NCBI GenBank assembly: GCA_023410905.1
Contig: JAEYPL010000284.1
Span: 1-64,000, forward strand
DNA: 64,000 bases
Reading direction: 5' to 3'
Origin: Pseudomonadota bacterium
GTDB lineage: Bacteria; Pseudomonadota; Alphaproteobacteria; Rhizobiales; Hyphomicrobiaceae
Part shown: positions 42,783 through 53,796 of the stretch, piece by piece
Layout: each line of letters opens with the position of its first letter
Position numbering within the stretch: position 1 is the stretch's first letter
Position numbers and translations under genes: made by a program
The notes under the pieces: generated by a model
Told to the model about the DNA's origin: nothing
The model's database searches: none
What the model saw: only the letters and a program-made list of their open reading frames with translations

Positions 42783-44294
42783 TTATTCAGCGGGCGCCGA
42801 GCGCGCCTGACCGAAGCGTGCCTTGAGCGCGCCCACGAGCGGCCAGAGCAGCATGGCGAGACCGAGCGACATGATCGACGCAACCAGCGGATTCGCCCAG
42901 AAGATGCTGAGGCTACCCTGCGAGAGCAGCATACTCTGACGGAACGCCTCCTCGGCTTTGTCGCCGAGCACGATCGCCAACACCAGCGGCGCCAGCGGAT
43001 ACTGCAGTTTGTTGAAGACGTATCCGATCACACCGAAAACCAACATCATCCACACGTCGAACATGTTGTTGTTCACGGTGTAGGCGCCGATCGCGCAGAT
43101 GACGAGGATGACCGGGGCGATAATCGAGAAGGGAATGCGCAGGATCGCGGCGAACATCGGTACGCACGTCAGCACCACGATGAGGCCGACGATATTGCCG
43201 AGGTACATCGAGGCAATGAGGCCCCAGACGAACTCCTTCTGCTCGACAAAGAGCAGCGGTCCCGGCTGTAGTCCCCAGATGAGAAGGCCGCCGAGCAGCA
43301 CCGCCGCGGTCGGAGAACCCGGGATGCCGAGCGTGAGCATCGGAAGCAGTGCGCTCGTCCCGGCAGCATGAGCCGCCGTCTCCGGCGCTACGACGCCCTC
43401 GATCTCGCCCTTGCCGAAGTTGTCGCCCCGCGGGGACATGCGCTTAGCGAGGCCATAGCTCATGAATGATGCCGGCGTCGCGCCACCCGGCGTGATGCCC
43501 ATCCAGCAGCCGATGATGCAGCTTCGGATCGACGTCATCCAGTAGCGGAGCAGCTTCTTCCAGGTCGTCAGCACGACGCTCAGGCGCAGCTTTGCTTCCG
43601 AGCCGTGGAACTTCAGCCCATCCTCCATGGACGAGAGAATCTCGCCGATGCCGAAGAGGCCGATCACTGCGATCAGGAAGTCGAAACCGCCGAGCAGCTG
43701 ATCGTAGCCGAACGTCATGCGGAGCTGGCCGGTGACGCCATCCATGCCGACGGCCGCAAGCGCGAAGCCCAGCGCCATAGCCGCGATCGTCTTCGAGGCA
43801 CTGCCGCGCCCCATGCCGACGAAACTCGCGAATGTGAGGAAGAAGACGGAAAAGAACTCGGCTGGTCCGAATTGTAAGGCAAATCGCGCGATGATCGGCG
43901 CCAGGAACGTGATGACGACGACGGCGACGAAGGCACCGACGAACGACGAGGTGAAGGCTGCGGTCAGCGCTTCGTCCGCGTTGCCCTTGCGCGCCATCGG
44001 ATGGCCATCGAAGGTCGTCGCGACCGACCACGGCTCACCCGGGATATTGAACAGGATCGAGGTAATGGCGCCGCCGAAGAGCGCTCCCCAGTAGATGCAG
44101 GAGAGCATGATGATCGCCGAGGTCGGCGGCATGGTGAAGGTCAGCGGCAGCAGGATCGCGACACCGTTCGCGCCCCCCAGCCCCGGTAGAACTCCGATGA
44201 TCACCCCGAGAACGATGCCGATGAACATCAGGGCCAGGTTGTAGGGAGTCAGAGCTACACCGAAGCCCTGCATCAGCGATGCGATCTCTTCCAC
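42783..44294 (-). CDS. tripartite tricarboxylate-type transporter, large membrane subunit (TctA family)
   Basis: Large permease of 503 residues with about twelve hydrophobic segments. TctA signatures are FIGIVLGVIIGVLPGLGGANGVAILLP near the N-terminus and LTLGIPGSPTAAVLLGGLLIWGL near residue 330. The start is GTG at 44294, preceded by GGAGGG; a longer frame would add a Trp/Pro-rich 27-residue leader that the family lacks. First gene of the transporter operon, facing the GntR regulator across a 470-base region with two operator-like palindromes. Confidence 0.92.
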   Translation of the reverse strand: MEEIASLMQGFGVALTPYNLALMFIGIVLGVIIGVLPGLGGANGVAILLPLTFTMPPTSAIIMLSCIYWGALFGGAITSILFNIPGEPWSVATTFDGHPMARKGNADEALTAAFTSSFVGAFVAVVVITFLAPIIARFALQFGPAEFFSVFFLTFASFVGMGRGSASKTIAAMALGFALAAVGMDGVTGQLRMTFGYDQLLGGFDFLIAVIGLFGIGEILSSMEDGLKFHGSEAKLRLSVVLTTWKKLLRYWMTSIRSCIIGCWMGITPGGATPASFMSYGLAKRMSPRGDNFGKGEIEGVVAPETAAHAAGTSALLPMLTLGIPGSPTAAVLLGGLLIWGLQPGPLLFVEQKEFVWGLIASMYLGNIVGLIVVLTCVPMFAAILRIPFSIIAPVILVICAIGAYTVNNNMFDVWMMLVFGVIGYVFNKLQYPLAPLVLAIVLGDKAEEAFRQSMLLSQGSLSIFWANPLVASIMSLGLAMLLWPLVGALKARFGQARSAPAE

Positions 44295-44447
44295 AGTCCC
44301 TCCGCAAACCAGCCTTCCGCCCTGAAGCGGGGAGCAAGGTGCGGGATCCCAGACCCTCGTGCCTTTCTTCCCCACCCTGCCCGACGTTGCGGGCGCATCC
44401 TTCAGAGCTAGATTTTTTCTGCTCGATCGTTCGAAGGATGCCTATTT

Positions 44448-44457
44448 TGGCATACCA
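44448..44457. promoter_or_regulatory. GntR-type operator on the tctA side (TGGCATACCA)
   Basis: Differs by one base from the perfect palindrome at 44691, and lies about 150 bases upstream of the tctA start. Repetition of the same element in one divergent region supports its being bound by the neighbouring GntR protein. Confidence 0.6.
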
Positions 44458-44690
44458 TATACCCCTTCTAAGCAGCGTGACAAGAAGTCACCTACGCAGG
44501 CGCAACGAGACGTTCGTCGGATTGTGTGGCAGCGCAAAACAGTCGAGATCGGAGCTTCAGTAATGCCGTGTTTATGCGGGTTTCTGTCTACTCGATTGTG
44601 CGATCGATTCGCATCAAGCCGGACCTTGCACTCAGCCGCTGTACGCATGTGCACCATAGGGGACTTGAAAGGTCCCTATTGGGCACTCTA

Positions 44691-44700
44691 TGGTATACCA
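44691..44700. promoter_or_regulatory. GntR-type operator on the regulator side (TGGTATACCA)
   Basis: Perfect ten-base palindrome about 65 bases upstream of the gntR start, matching the consensus shape known for FadR-subfamily GntR operators. Probable site for autoregulation and control of the oxalate operon. Confidence 0.65.
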
Positions 44701-44764
44701 GAAACCACAGCGGGCCCGCGATTGCTGCGCATCTTCATCAGCAATCCAAACGCAGGGTGCACCT

Positions 44765-45451
44765 TTGTCCGATACCCAAATCAGAATTGCCCCGATCGTC
44801 GAGAGCCTGAGCCTCAAGGCCAAGGCCTACTCCGCACTCAAGTCGGCGATCATGCAGATGAACATCTACGACAACAACGCCGAGCTGAAGCTGGACGAGC
44901 GCGATCTTTCCGCGCGCTTCGGCGTCTCCCGCACGCCGCTTAGAGAAGCCCTGGCGCAGCTCGATTCCGAGGGCCTCGTCCGCATCGTGCCACGCAAGGG
45001 CATCTTCATCGTCCGGCGTACGAAGGCCGAGATCCTCGAGATGATCACGGTGTGGGCGGCGCTCGAGAGCATGGCCGCGCGACTCGCGACGAAAGAAGCA
45101 ACCGACGAGGAACTGGCCAGCCTGCACGATCTCGTCGACACGTTCTCGACCGACAAGGTCGCCGCGACCATGGGCGAATACTCGGATGCGAACATCCGAT
45201 TCCATCAGGCGATCATCAAGCTCAGCAAGTGCGGCCTCATCGCCGAAATGACGGAAAGCCTGTTCTTTCACGTCCGCGCCATTCGCCAGCGCACGATCTT
45301 CGAGGACGATCGCGCGAAGCGCTCCATCATCGATCATCGGGAGATCGTCGCGGCGCTCGAAGCGCGTGGCGCCGACCGTGCGGAGCGGCTGGTGCGCGAG
45401 CACACACTGAAGCTCCGCGATCACGTCGAGCGCTTCGTCGATATCGATTGA
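44765..45451 (+). CDS. GntR-family regulator (FCD domain) of the oxalate cluster
   Basis: Regulator of about 228 residues. The winged helix shows LKAKAYSALKSAIM, then ELKLDERDLSARFGVSRTPLREALAQL, then GLVRIVPRKGIFIVRR. The FCD domain carries ANIRFHQAIIKLSKC and DHREIVAALEARGAD with metal-ligand-type His. The TTG at 44765 is preferred because the longer ATG frame at 44690 begins inside the operator palindrome. It sits at the centre of the cluster, 71 bases upstream of oxc and divergent from the transporter, so it very likely responds to oxalate or an oxalyl/formyl-CoA-related ligand. Confidence 0.88.
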   Translation: MSDTQIRIAPIVESLSLKAKAYSALKSAIMQMNIYDNNAELKLDERDLSARFGVSRTPLREALAQLDSEGLVRIVPRKGIFIVRRTKAEILEMITVWAALESMAARLATKEATDEELASLHDLVDTFSTDKVAATMGEYSDANIRFHQAIIKLSKCGLIAEMTESLFFHVRAIRQRTIFEDDRAKRSIIDHREIVAALEARGADRAERLVREHTLKLRDHVERFVDID

Positions 45452-45522
45452 CCGTTACCGGGCGGGAACGAACGGGTTCAACGAACTCCGAACAACCAAC
45501 AAGTGCGTGGGAAGGAAGCGAA

Positions 45523-47262
45523 ATGTCCGCAACTGCACAAAACACTGACACAAACGCGGCCGCGGGCGAGCAAGAGCTGACCGACGGCTTCAATCTGATC
45601 ATCGATGCGCTGAAGCTCAACGGACTCGAGACGATCTACGGCGTGCCCGGCATCCCAATTACGGATTTCGGCCGCATGGCGCAGGCCTCGGGACTTCGCG
45701 TCATCTCTTTCCGCCATGAGCAGAACGCCGGCTATGCGGCATCCATCGCGGGCTTCCTGACGAAGAAGCCCGGCGTCTGCCTCACCGTCTCGGCGCCCGG
45801 CTTCCTCAATGGCCTCACCGCGCTCGCGCACGCGACGACGAACTGCTTCCCCATGATCCTGATCTCCGGCTCGTCCGAGCGTGAGATCGTCGACCTGCAG
45901 CAGGGCGACTACGAGGAGATGGATCAGCTCGCGGTCGCCAAGCCGCTGTGCAAGGCCGCCTATCGCATCCTGCACGCGCAGGACATCGGCATCGGCATTG
46001 CGCGCGCGATCCGCTCGGCCGTCTCGGGGCGTCCCGGTGGCGTCTATCTCGATCTGCCGGCCAAGCTCTTCGGGCAGGTCATCAGCGCGGAAGCCGGCCG
46101 CAAATCGCTCGTGAAAGTGATCGACGCAGCCCCCGCGCAGATCCCCGCGCCGGATGCCATCAAGCGGGCGCTCGATGTGCTGAAGGGCGCCAAGAAGCCA
46201 CTCATCATTCTCGGCAAGGGCGCTGCTTATGCCCAGGCCGACGACGCGATCCGCACCTTCGTCGAGAAGAGCGGTGTTCCCTTCCTGCCCATGAGCATGG
46301 GCAAGGGCCTGCTGCCGGATACGCACCCGCTGTGCGCCGGCGCCGCGCGCTCGACCGTGCTCAAGGACAGCGACGTCGTCATGCTGATCGGGGCGCGCTT
46401 GAACTGGCTGCTCTCGCACGGCAAAGGCAAGACGTGGGGCGAGGCGCCAAAGAAGTTCATCCAGATCGACATCGAGCCGCGCGAGATGGACTCGAACGTC
46501 GAGATCGTGGCGCCGGTCGTCGGCGATATCGGCTCATGCGTCTCGGCGCTGCTCGACGGCATGGATACGAAGTGGCCTGCACCGCCTGCGGACTGGACGG
46601 GTGCCGTCGCCAAGAAGCGCGATGAGAACGTCGCCAAAATGGCGCCGCGCCTGATGAACAACAACAACCCGATGGACTATCACGGCGCGCTCGGTGTGCT
46701 GCGCACGGTCATCAAGGAGCGTCCTGACGCCATCCTCGTGAATGAAGGCGCCAACACGCTCGATCTCGCACGCGGCATCATCGACATCTATCAGCCGAGA
46801 AAGCGCATCGACGTCGGCACATGGGGCGTCATGGGAATCGGCATGGGCTACGCCATCGCCGCGGCCATCGAGACGGGCAAGCCCGTGCTCGCGGTCGAAG
46901 GCGACAGTGCGTTCGGCTTCTCCGGCATGGAGGTCGAGACGATCGCCCGCTACAATTTGCCGGTCTGCATCGTCATCTTCAACAATGACGGCATCTACCG
47001 CGGCACCGACGTCAACAAGGGCGGCGACGATCCCGCGACGACCGTGTTCGTCAAGGGAGCACGCTACGACAAGATGATGGAGGCCTTCGGCGGCGTCGGC
47101 GTGAATGCCACCACGCCGGACGAGCTGCGGCGCGCCGTCAATGCGGCGATGGACTCGGGCAAACCGACACTCATCAACGCCGTTATCGATCCCGCCGCCG
47201 GTAGCGAAAGCGGCCGCATCGGCAATCTCAATCCGCAAAGCGCGCTGTCCAAGAAGAAGTGA
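45523..47262 (+). CDS. oxc: oxalyl-CoA decarboxylase
   Basis: ThDP-dependent enzyme converting oxalyl-CoA to formyl-CoA and CO2 (EC 4.1.1.8), 579 residues. It follows the Oxalobacter enzyme closely: ELTDGFNLIIDALKLNGLETIYGVPGIPI, the activating Glu66 in FRHEQNAGYAAS, ATTNCFPMILISGSSEREIVDLQQGDYEEMDQ, and GTWGVMGIGMGYAIAAA. The ThDP motif runs from VEGDSAFGFSGMEVE to IFNNDGIYRG near residue 460-490. The ATG at 45523 follows GGAAG. It is followed 11 bases later by frc, which supplies oxalyl-CoA, so the two form the core of oxalate catabolism. Confidence 0.97.
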   Translation: MSATAQNTDTNAAAGEQELTDGFNLIIDALKLNGLETIYGVPGIPITDFGRMAQASGLRVISFRHEQNAGYAASIAGFLTKKPGVCLTVSAPGFLNGLTALAHATTNCFPMILISGSSEREIVDLQQGDYEEMDQLAVAKPLCKAAYRILHAQDIGIGIARAIRSAVSGRPGGVYLDLPAKLFGQVISAEAGRKSLVKVIDAAPAQIPAPDAIKRALDVLKGAKKPLIILGKGAAYAQADDAIRTFVEKSGVPFLPMSMGKGLLPDTHPLCAGAARSTVLKDSDVVMLIGARLNWLLSHGKGKTWGEAPKKFIQIDIEPREMDSNVEIVAPVVGDIGSCVSALLDGMDTKWPAPPADWTGAVAKKRDENVAKMAPRLMNNNNPMDYHGALGVLRTVIKERPDAILVNEGANTLDLARGIIDIYQPRKRIDVGTWGVMGIGMGYAIAAAIETGKPVLAVEGDSAFGFSGMEVETIARYNLPVCIVIFNNDGIYRGTDVNKGGDDPATTVFVKGARYDKMMEAFGGVGVNATTPDELRRAVNAAMDSGKPTLINAVIDPAAGSESGRIGNLNPQSALSKKK

Positions 47263-47273
47263 GGGAGGGTACC

Positions 47274-48551
47274 ATGAAAGCGCTCGCAGGCGTTCGCATT
47301 CTCGATTTCACGCACGTCCAGTCCGGCCCGACGTGCACACAGCTCCTCGCGTGGTTCGGCGCCGACGTGATCAAGGTCGAGCGCCCTGGCACCGGCGACA
47401 TCACGCGTGGCCAGCTGCAGGACATTCCCAAGGTGGACAGCCTCTATTTCACGATGCTGAACCACAACAAACGCTCGATCACGCTCGACACCAAGAACAA
47501 GACGGGCAAGGAAGTGCTCGAGCGTCTGATCAAGACGTGCGACGTGCTCGTCGAGAACTTCGGGCCCGGCGTGCTCGATCGCATGGGCTTCTCGTGGGAA
47601 ACCATTCACAAGCTCAATCCGCGCATGATCGTCGCGTCGATCAAGGGCTTCGGCCCCGGGCCGTTCGAGGATTGCAAGGTATACGAGAACGTCGCGCAGT
47701 GCACCGGCGGCGCGGCCTCGACGACCGGCTTTCGCGACGGGTTGCCATTGGTGACCGGCGCGCAGATCGGCGACAGCGGCACGGGCCTGCATCTCGCGCT
47801 CGGCATCGTCACGGCACTCTATCAGCGCACGCACTCAGGCAAGGGTCAGCGCGTGACGTGCGCCATGCAGGATGGCGTGCTGAACCTCTGCCGCGTGAAG
47901 CTGCGCGATCAGCAGCGCCTCGATCACGGCCCGCTCACCGAATACAGCCAGTTCGGCGAAGGCATACCGTTCGGCCCGGCCGTGCCGCGCGCGGGCAACG
48001 ACTCCGGCGGTGGTCAGCCCGGCCGCATCGTGAAGTGCAAGGGCTGGGAAGGCGATCCCGACGCGTATCTGTATTTCATCACGCAGGCGCCCGTCTGGGA
48101 GAAGATCTGCGACGTGATCGGCGAGCCGACGTGGAAGACCGATGAGAACTTCGCGACGCCCAAGGCCCGTCTGCCGCGGCTCAACCAGATCTTCGAGCGC
48201 ATCGAACAGTGGACGATGACGAAGACAAAGTTCGAGGCGATGAACATCCTCAACGAGTTCGACATCCCCTGCGGGCCGATCCTCTCGATGAAGGAACTGG
48301 CCGAGGACCAGTCGCTCCGCGCGACAGGCACTGTCGTCGAGGTCGATCACCCGGCGCGTGGCAAGTACCTCTCGGTCGGCAACCCGATCAAGCTTTCGGA
48401 CTCGCCTGCTGACGTGAAGCGTTCGCCGCTGCTCGGCGAGCACACCGAGGAAGTGCTGCGCGACGTACTCGGCTACTCGGCCGAGGAGGTGTCCGCCATC
48501 AAGGCCTCGGGTGCGACCGAGCCACCCCAGAAGCGCGCAGCAGCAGAATAG
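47274..48551 (+). CDS. frc: formyl-CoA:oxalate CoA-transferase
   Basis: Class III CoA-transferase of 425 residues, exchanging CoA from formyl-CoA to oxalate (EC 2.8.3.16). Family landmarks include DFTHVQSGPTCTQLLAWFGADVIKVERPG, VENFGPGVLDRMGF, VYENVAQCTGGAA, and the catalytic Asp167 in GAQIGDSGTG. The flexible glycine loop of the Oxalobacter enzyme appears as NDSGGGQPG. The ATG at 47274 has GAGGGAGG upstream; an earlier in-frame start is only 15 bases away. It regenerates oxalyl-CoA for oxc and releases formate for the downstream folate enzymes. Confidence 0.97.
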   Translation: MKALAGVRILDFTHVQSGPTCTQLLAWFGADVIKVERPGTGDITRGQLQDIPKVDSLYFTMLNHNKRSITLDTKNKTGKEVLERLIKTCDVLVENFGPGVLDRMGFSWETIHKLNPRMIVASIKGFGPGPFEDCKVYENVAQCTGGAASTTGFRDGLPLVTGAQIGDSGTGLHLALGIVTALYQRTHSGKGQRVTCAMQDGVLNLCRVKLRDQQRLDHGPLTEYSQFGEGIPFGPAVPRAGNDSGGGQPGRIVKCKGWEGDPDAYLYFITQAPVWEKICDVIGEPTWKTDENFATPKARLPRLNQIFERIEQWTMTKTKFEAMNILNEFDIPCGPILSMKELAEDQSLRATGTVVEVDHPARGKYLSVGNPIKLSDSPADVKRSPLLGEHTEEVLRDVLGYSAEEVSAIKASGATEPPQKRAAAE

Positions 48552-48640
48552 CAGACGTCGTTCGCCACCAGCATTCGACCAGAAAATGAAAACCCGCGAG
48601 CCGCATGACGAGCTGCGGGACTAGGGAGAGACAGCAAACG

Positions 48641-49576
48641 ATGCGTATCGTCGTCCATGGCCAGGAGGCCTTCGGCAAAGCAGTCCTCGAGCGGCTGCTC
48701 GAGCGCGGTGAGAATGTCGTGGCCGTGTGCTGCGCGCCTGACAAGGCGGGCCGCCCGGAAGATCCGCTCAAGGTGTTCGCCACCGAGAAGGGCCTTCCCG
48801 TTCACCAGCCGAAGAGCTGGAAGACGCCGGAAGCCCTCGAGCTGATGAAGTCGTTCAACGCAGACGTTTGCCTCATGGCTTACGTGCTGCTCTTCATTCC
48901 GCAGCCCGTTCTCGACGCGCCGCGGCTCGGCACTTTCCAGTACCATCCGTCACTGCTACCCGCGCATCGCGGCCCCTCGTCGATCAACTGGCCGATCGCC
49001 ATGGGCAAGACGCGCACGGGCCTCACGATCTTCTGGCCTGACGAGGGCCTGGATGAAGGCCCGATCCTGATCCAGAAGTCCGTCGAGGTCGGCCCCGACG
49101 AGACGCTCGGCGATGTCTACTTCAAGAAGCTCTTCCCCATGGGCGTCGATGCCATGATGGAAGGCCTCGATCTGGTGAGGGCCGGCGTCCTCCTCAAGCA
49201 CAAGCAGGATCTCACGGCCGGCTCCTACGAGAGCTGGTTCAAGAAAGATCTCGCCGAGATCGACTGGTCGAAGCCCATCGCCGAGAACTACAACATCATT
49301 CGCGCGGCGAACCCCGCTCCAGGCGCCTGGACGACACTCAAGGGTGCCAAGCTCGACATCTACGATGCCGCACAGAGGGGTGGCAGCGGCAAGCCCGGAC
49401 AGGTGCTCGCGATCACCGATGAGGGGATCACAATCGCGGGCAACGGCGGCGCCATTCTCGCCAAGCGCGTCAAGACGCCCGACACGAAGAAAATCAGCGC
49501 CGCCGAGTGGGCGAAATCCGTCGGGCTTGTGGTCGGCGACATGTGCTCGGCCCCGCAGCCCAAAGCGCCCGCCTGA
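48641..49576 (+). CDS. formyltransferase-family protein, 10-formyl-THF hydrolase domain-like
   Basis: Protein of 311 residues resembling the free-standing N-terminal hydrolase domain of 10-formyltetrahydrofolate dehydrogenase and Met-tRNA formyltransferase. The folate-site signature is YHPSLLPAHRGPSSINW with His102, and the catalytic Asp138 is in DEGLDEGPI. The 36-residue spacing equals that of the known His/Asp pair. A C-terminal OB-like domain (about 210-300) follows. It lies between frc and the formate-THF ligase, so it acts on one-carbon units from oxalate. Annotation pipelines may call it methionyl-tRNA formyltransferase, but the housekeeping fmt role is unlikely here. The reaction is uncertain. 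Confidence 0.85.
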   Translation: MRIVVHGQEAFGKAVLERLLERGENVVAVCCAPDKAGRPEDPLKVFATEKGLPVHQPKSWKTPEALELMKSFNADVCLMAYVLLFIPQPVLDAPRLGTFQYHPSLLPAHRGPSSINWPIAMGKTRTGLTIFWPDEGLDEGPILIQKSVEVGPDETLGDVYFKKLFPMGVDAMMEGLDLVRAGVLLKHKQDLTAGSYESWFKKDLAEIDWSKPIAENYNIIRAANPAPGAWTTLKGAKLDIYDAAQRGGSGKPGQVLAITDEGITIAGNGGAILAKRVKTPDTKKISAAEWAKSVGLVVGDMCSAPQPKAPA

Positions 49577-49704
49577 TTCACAGCGCGCCGACGGACGCGG
49601 CAGAGTCTCGCGTCCGACGGCAAGGCGAAACACAAGAGACGCGCGTCTGGTCACAGAGCTCGGCCCGAGCGCACGCCGCAAACGCCCATCCGCTGGAGCC
49701 CATC

Positions 49705-51381
49705 ATGGCCGTCAAATCCGACATCGAAATTGCCCGCGAAGCCAAAAAGAAGCCGATCCAGGAGATCGGTTCCCGCCTCGGCATCGGCAGCGAACACCTT
49801 CTTCCCTTCGGTCACGACAAGGCGAAGGTCTCGGCCGAATTCATCAAGTCGCTCGAGAGCCGTAAGGACGGCAAGCTGATCCTCGTCACCGCGATCAACC
49901 CGACACCCGCGGGCGAAGGCAAGACAACGACCACCGTGGGCCTCGGCGACGGTCTCAATGCGATCGGCAAGAAAGCCGCGATCTGTCTGCGCGAACCTTC
50001 GCTCGGCCCCTGCTTCGGCATGAAGGGCGGCGCGGCCGGCGGCGGATACGCTCAGGTCGTTCCCATGGAGGACATCAACCTCCACTTCACCGGCGACTTC
50101 CACGCGATCACGAGCGCGCACAATCTTCTCTCGGCGCTGATCGACAATCACATCTACTGGGGCAATGCACAGAACATCGACACGCGCCGCGTTGCCTGGC
50201 GCCGCGTCATGGACATGAACGACCGCGCGCTGCGCGAGATCGTCTGCTCGCTCGGCGGCGTCGCGAACGGCTTCCCGCGCGAAGCGGGCTTCGACATCAC
50301 GGTGGCGTCGGAGGTCATGGCCATCCTCTGCCTCGCGACGGATCTTGCCGATCTCGAGAAGCGCCTCGGCGACATCATCATCGCCTACCGCCGCGATCGC
50401 AGCCCCGTCTACGCGCGTGACATCAAGGCCAACGGCGCCATGACCGTGCTGCTCGCACAGGCGATGCAGCCGAACCTCGTGCAGACGCTCGAGAACAATC
50501 CGGCGTTCATTCACGGCGGCCCGTTCGCGAACATCGCGCACGGTTGCAACTCGGTGGTCGCGACCAAAACAGCTCTCAAGCTCGCCGACTACGTCGTGAC
50601 CGAGGCCGGCTTCGGTGCCGATCTCGGGGCCGAGAAGTTCTTCGACATCAAGTGCCGCAAGGCGGGCCTGACGCCGGCTGCCGCGGTCATCGTCGCAACC
50701 GTCCGCGCGCTCAAGATGAACGGCGGCGTGAAGCGCGAGGATCTCGGCACCGAGAACGTCGAGGCCGTCAAGAAGGGCCTCGCCAACCTCGGCCGTCACA
50801 TCGAGAACGTGAAGAGCTTCGGCGTCCCCGCCGTCGTCGCGATCAACCACTTCATCTCGGATACGGACGCCGAGATCGCCGCGGTTCAGGAATTCGCCAA
50901 GTCTCAGGGCTCGGAAGCGTTCCTGTGCAAGCACTGGGCGCAAGGCTCGAAGGGCATCGAGGCGCTGGCACGCCGCGTTGTCGAGATCGCCGATGGTGGC
51001 TCCTCGAAGTTCGCGCCGCTCTACCCCGACGAGATGGGCCTGCTGCAGAAGGTCGAGACGATCGCAAAGAAGATCTACCGCGCTGGCAGCGTGGCCGCCG
51101 ACAAGAGCGTCCGCGACCAGCTCAAGACGTGGGAGGATATGGGCTACGGTAATCTTCCCATCTGCGTAGCAAAGACACAGTACTCGTTCACGACGGATCC
51201 TAACCTGCGCGGCGCGCCGGTCGATCACGTGGTGCCGATCCGCGAAGTGCGGCTGTCGGCCGGTGCAGGCTTCATCGTCGCCATCTGCGGTGAGATCATG
51301 ACGATGCCGGGCCTGCCGAAGGTTCCAGCCTCCGAGACGATTCGCTTCAATGAAGCGGGGCAGATCGAGGGGCTGTTCTAG
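49705..51381 (+). CDS. fhs: formate--tetrahydrofolate ligase
   Basis: Converts formate, ATP and THF to 10-formyl-THF (EC 6.3.4.3); 558 residues, normal length. The ATP loop is TPAGEGKTTTTVGLGDGL near residue 72, then REPSLGPCFGMKGGAAGGG and FTGDFHAITSAHNLLSALIDNHI. The ATG at 49705 starts the family N-terminus; longer upstream reading is only a shadow of the previous gene's tail. It is the last gene of the oxalate operon and takes up the formate released by frc. A long hairpin with a T-rich tail follows at 51412. Confidence 0.97.
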   Translation: MAVKSDIEIAREAKKKPIQEIGSRLGIGSEHLLPFGHDKAKVSAEFIKSLESRKDGKLILVTAINPTPAGEGKTTTTVGLGDGLNAIGKKAAICLREPSLGPCFGMKGGAAGGGYAQVVPMEDINLHFTGDFHAITSAHNLLSALIDNHIYWGNAQNIDTRRVAWRRVMDMNDRALREIVCSLGGVANGFPREAGFDITVASEVMAILCLATDLADLEKRLGDIIIAYRRDRSPVYARDIKANGAMTVLLAQAMQPNLVQTLENNPAFIHGGPFANIAHGCNSVVATKTALKLADYVVTEAGFGADLGAEKFFDIKCRKAGLTPAAAVIVATVRALKMNGGVKREDLGTENVEAVKKGLANLGRHIENVKSFGVPAVVAINHFISDTDAEIAAVQEFAKSQGSEAFLCKHWAQGSKGIEALARRVVEIADGGSSKFAPLYPDEMGLLQKVETIAKKIYRAGSVAADKSVRDQLKTWEDMGYGNLPICVAKTQYSFTTDPNLRGAPVDHVVPIREVRLSAGAGFIVAICGEIMTMPGLPKVPASETIRFNEAGQIEGLF

Positions 51382-51411
51382 CGTCCGCTCGCAGACTTTC
51401 GTGACGCTTCG

Positions 51412-51459
51412 AAATGCCGTGGTGCCCCTCAGATCGAGGGTGCACTGCGGCATTTCCTT
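51412..51459 (+). terminator. rho-independent terminator of the oxalate operon
   Basis: Long interrupted stem: AAATGCCG with CGGCATTT outside, then GTGC with GCAC, then CCCTC with GAGGG, around a five-base loop AGATC; the tail is TTTCCTTTT. It begins 31 bases after the fhs stop. Confidence 0.7.
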
Positions 51460-51612
51460 TTGCCATTAATCCAGGCGTCCGAATGTCTGGACAACGGGTT
51501 GCATTCCCTGCGAAAAGACAGCAATGTATCTTTCAGATGGATGATGTGAAGAGCACGTCCGGCAATGGCAGACAGCGAACGAGCTGCCGAGGATGTACTA
51601 GGGAGGTTCAGT

Positions 51613-53682
<2,070 letters not shown>

Positions 53683-53796
53683 GTCGTCGCAAACGGGTGC
53701 CGCTCATTATTCGCGACGCGCTCGACTTCGACCGCAATACGGAAGGAAGCGAAGAATGGAAAGCCTAGTTTAAGGGTTTACCGAGGAGGACTGGCA

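Larger units (their letters stand above)
44295..44764. other. divergent control region between tctA and the oxalate regulator
   Basis: 470 bases without a supportable gene and with lower GC than its flanks, especially 44400-44520. It holds two GntR-type palindromes (44448 and 44691) and must contain both promoters. Open frames on either strand here lack homology. Confidence 0.6.

Noticed and set aside
45052..45522. N-terminal extension of the oxc frame
   Set aside because: It reads out of frame through the GntR gene; the ATG at 45523 with GGAAG upstream fits the known oxc start.
48641..49576. Housekeeping methionyl-tRNA formyltransferase (fmt)
   Set aside because: It is not next to def, lies inside an oxalate operon, and resembles the formyl-THF hydrolase domain in the folate-site region.
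49651..51453. 600-residue minus-strand frame opposite fhs
   Set aside because: Antisense shadow of formate-THF ligase; no ribosome site or family features.
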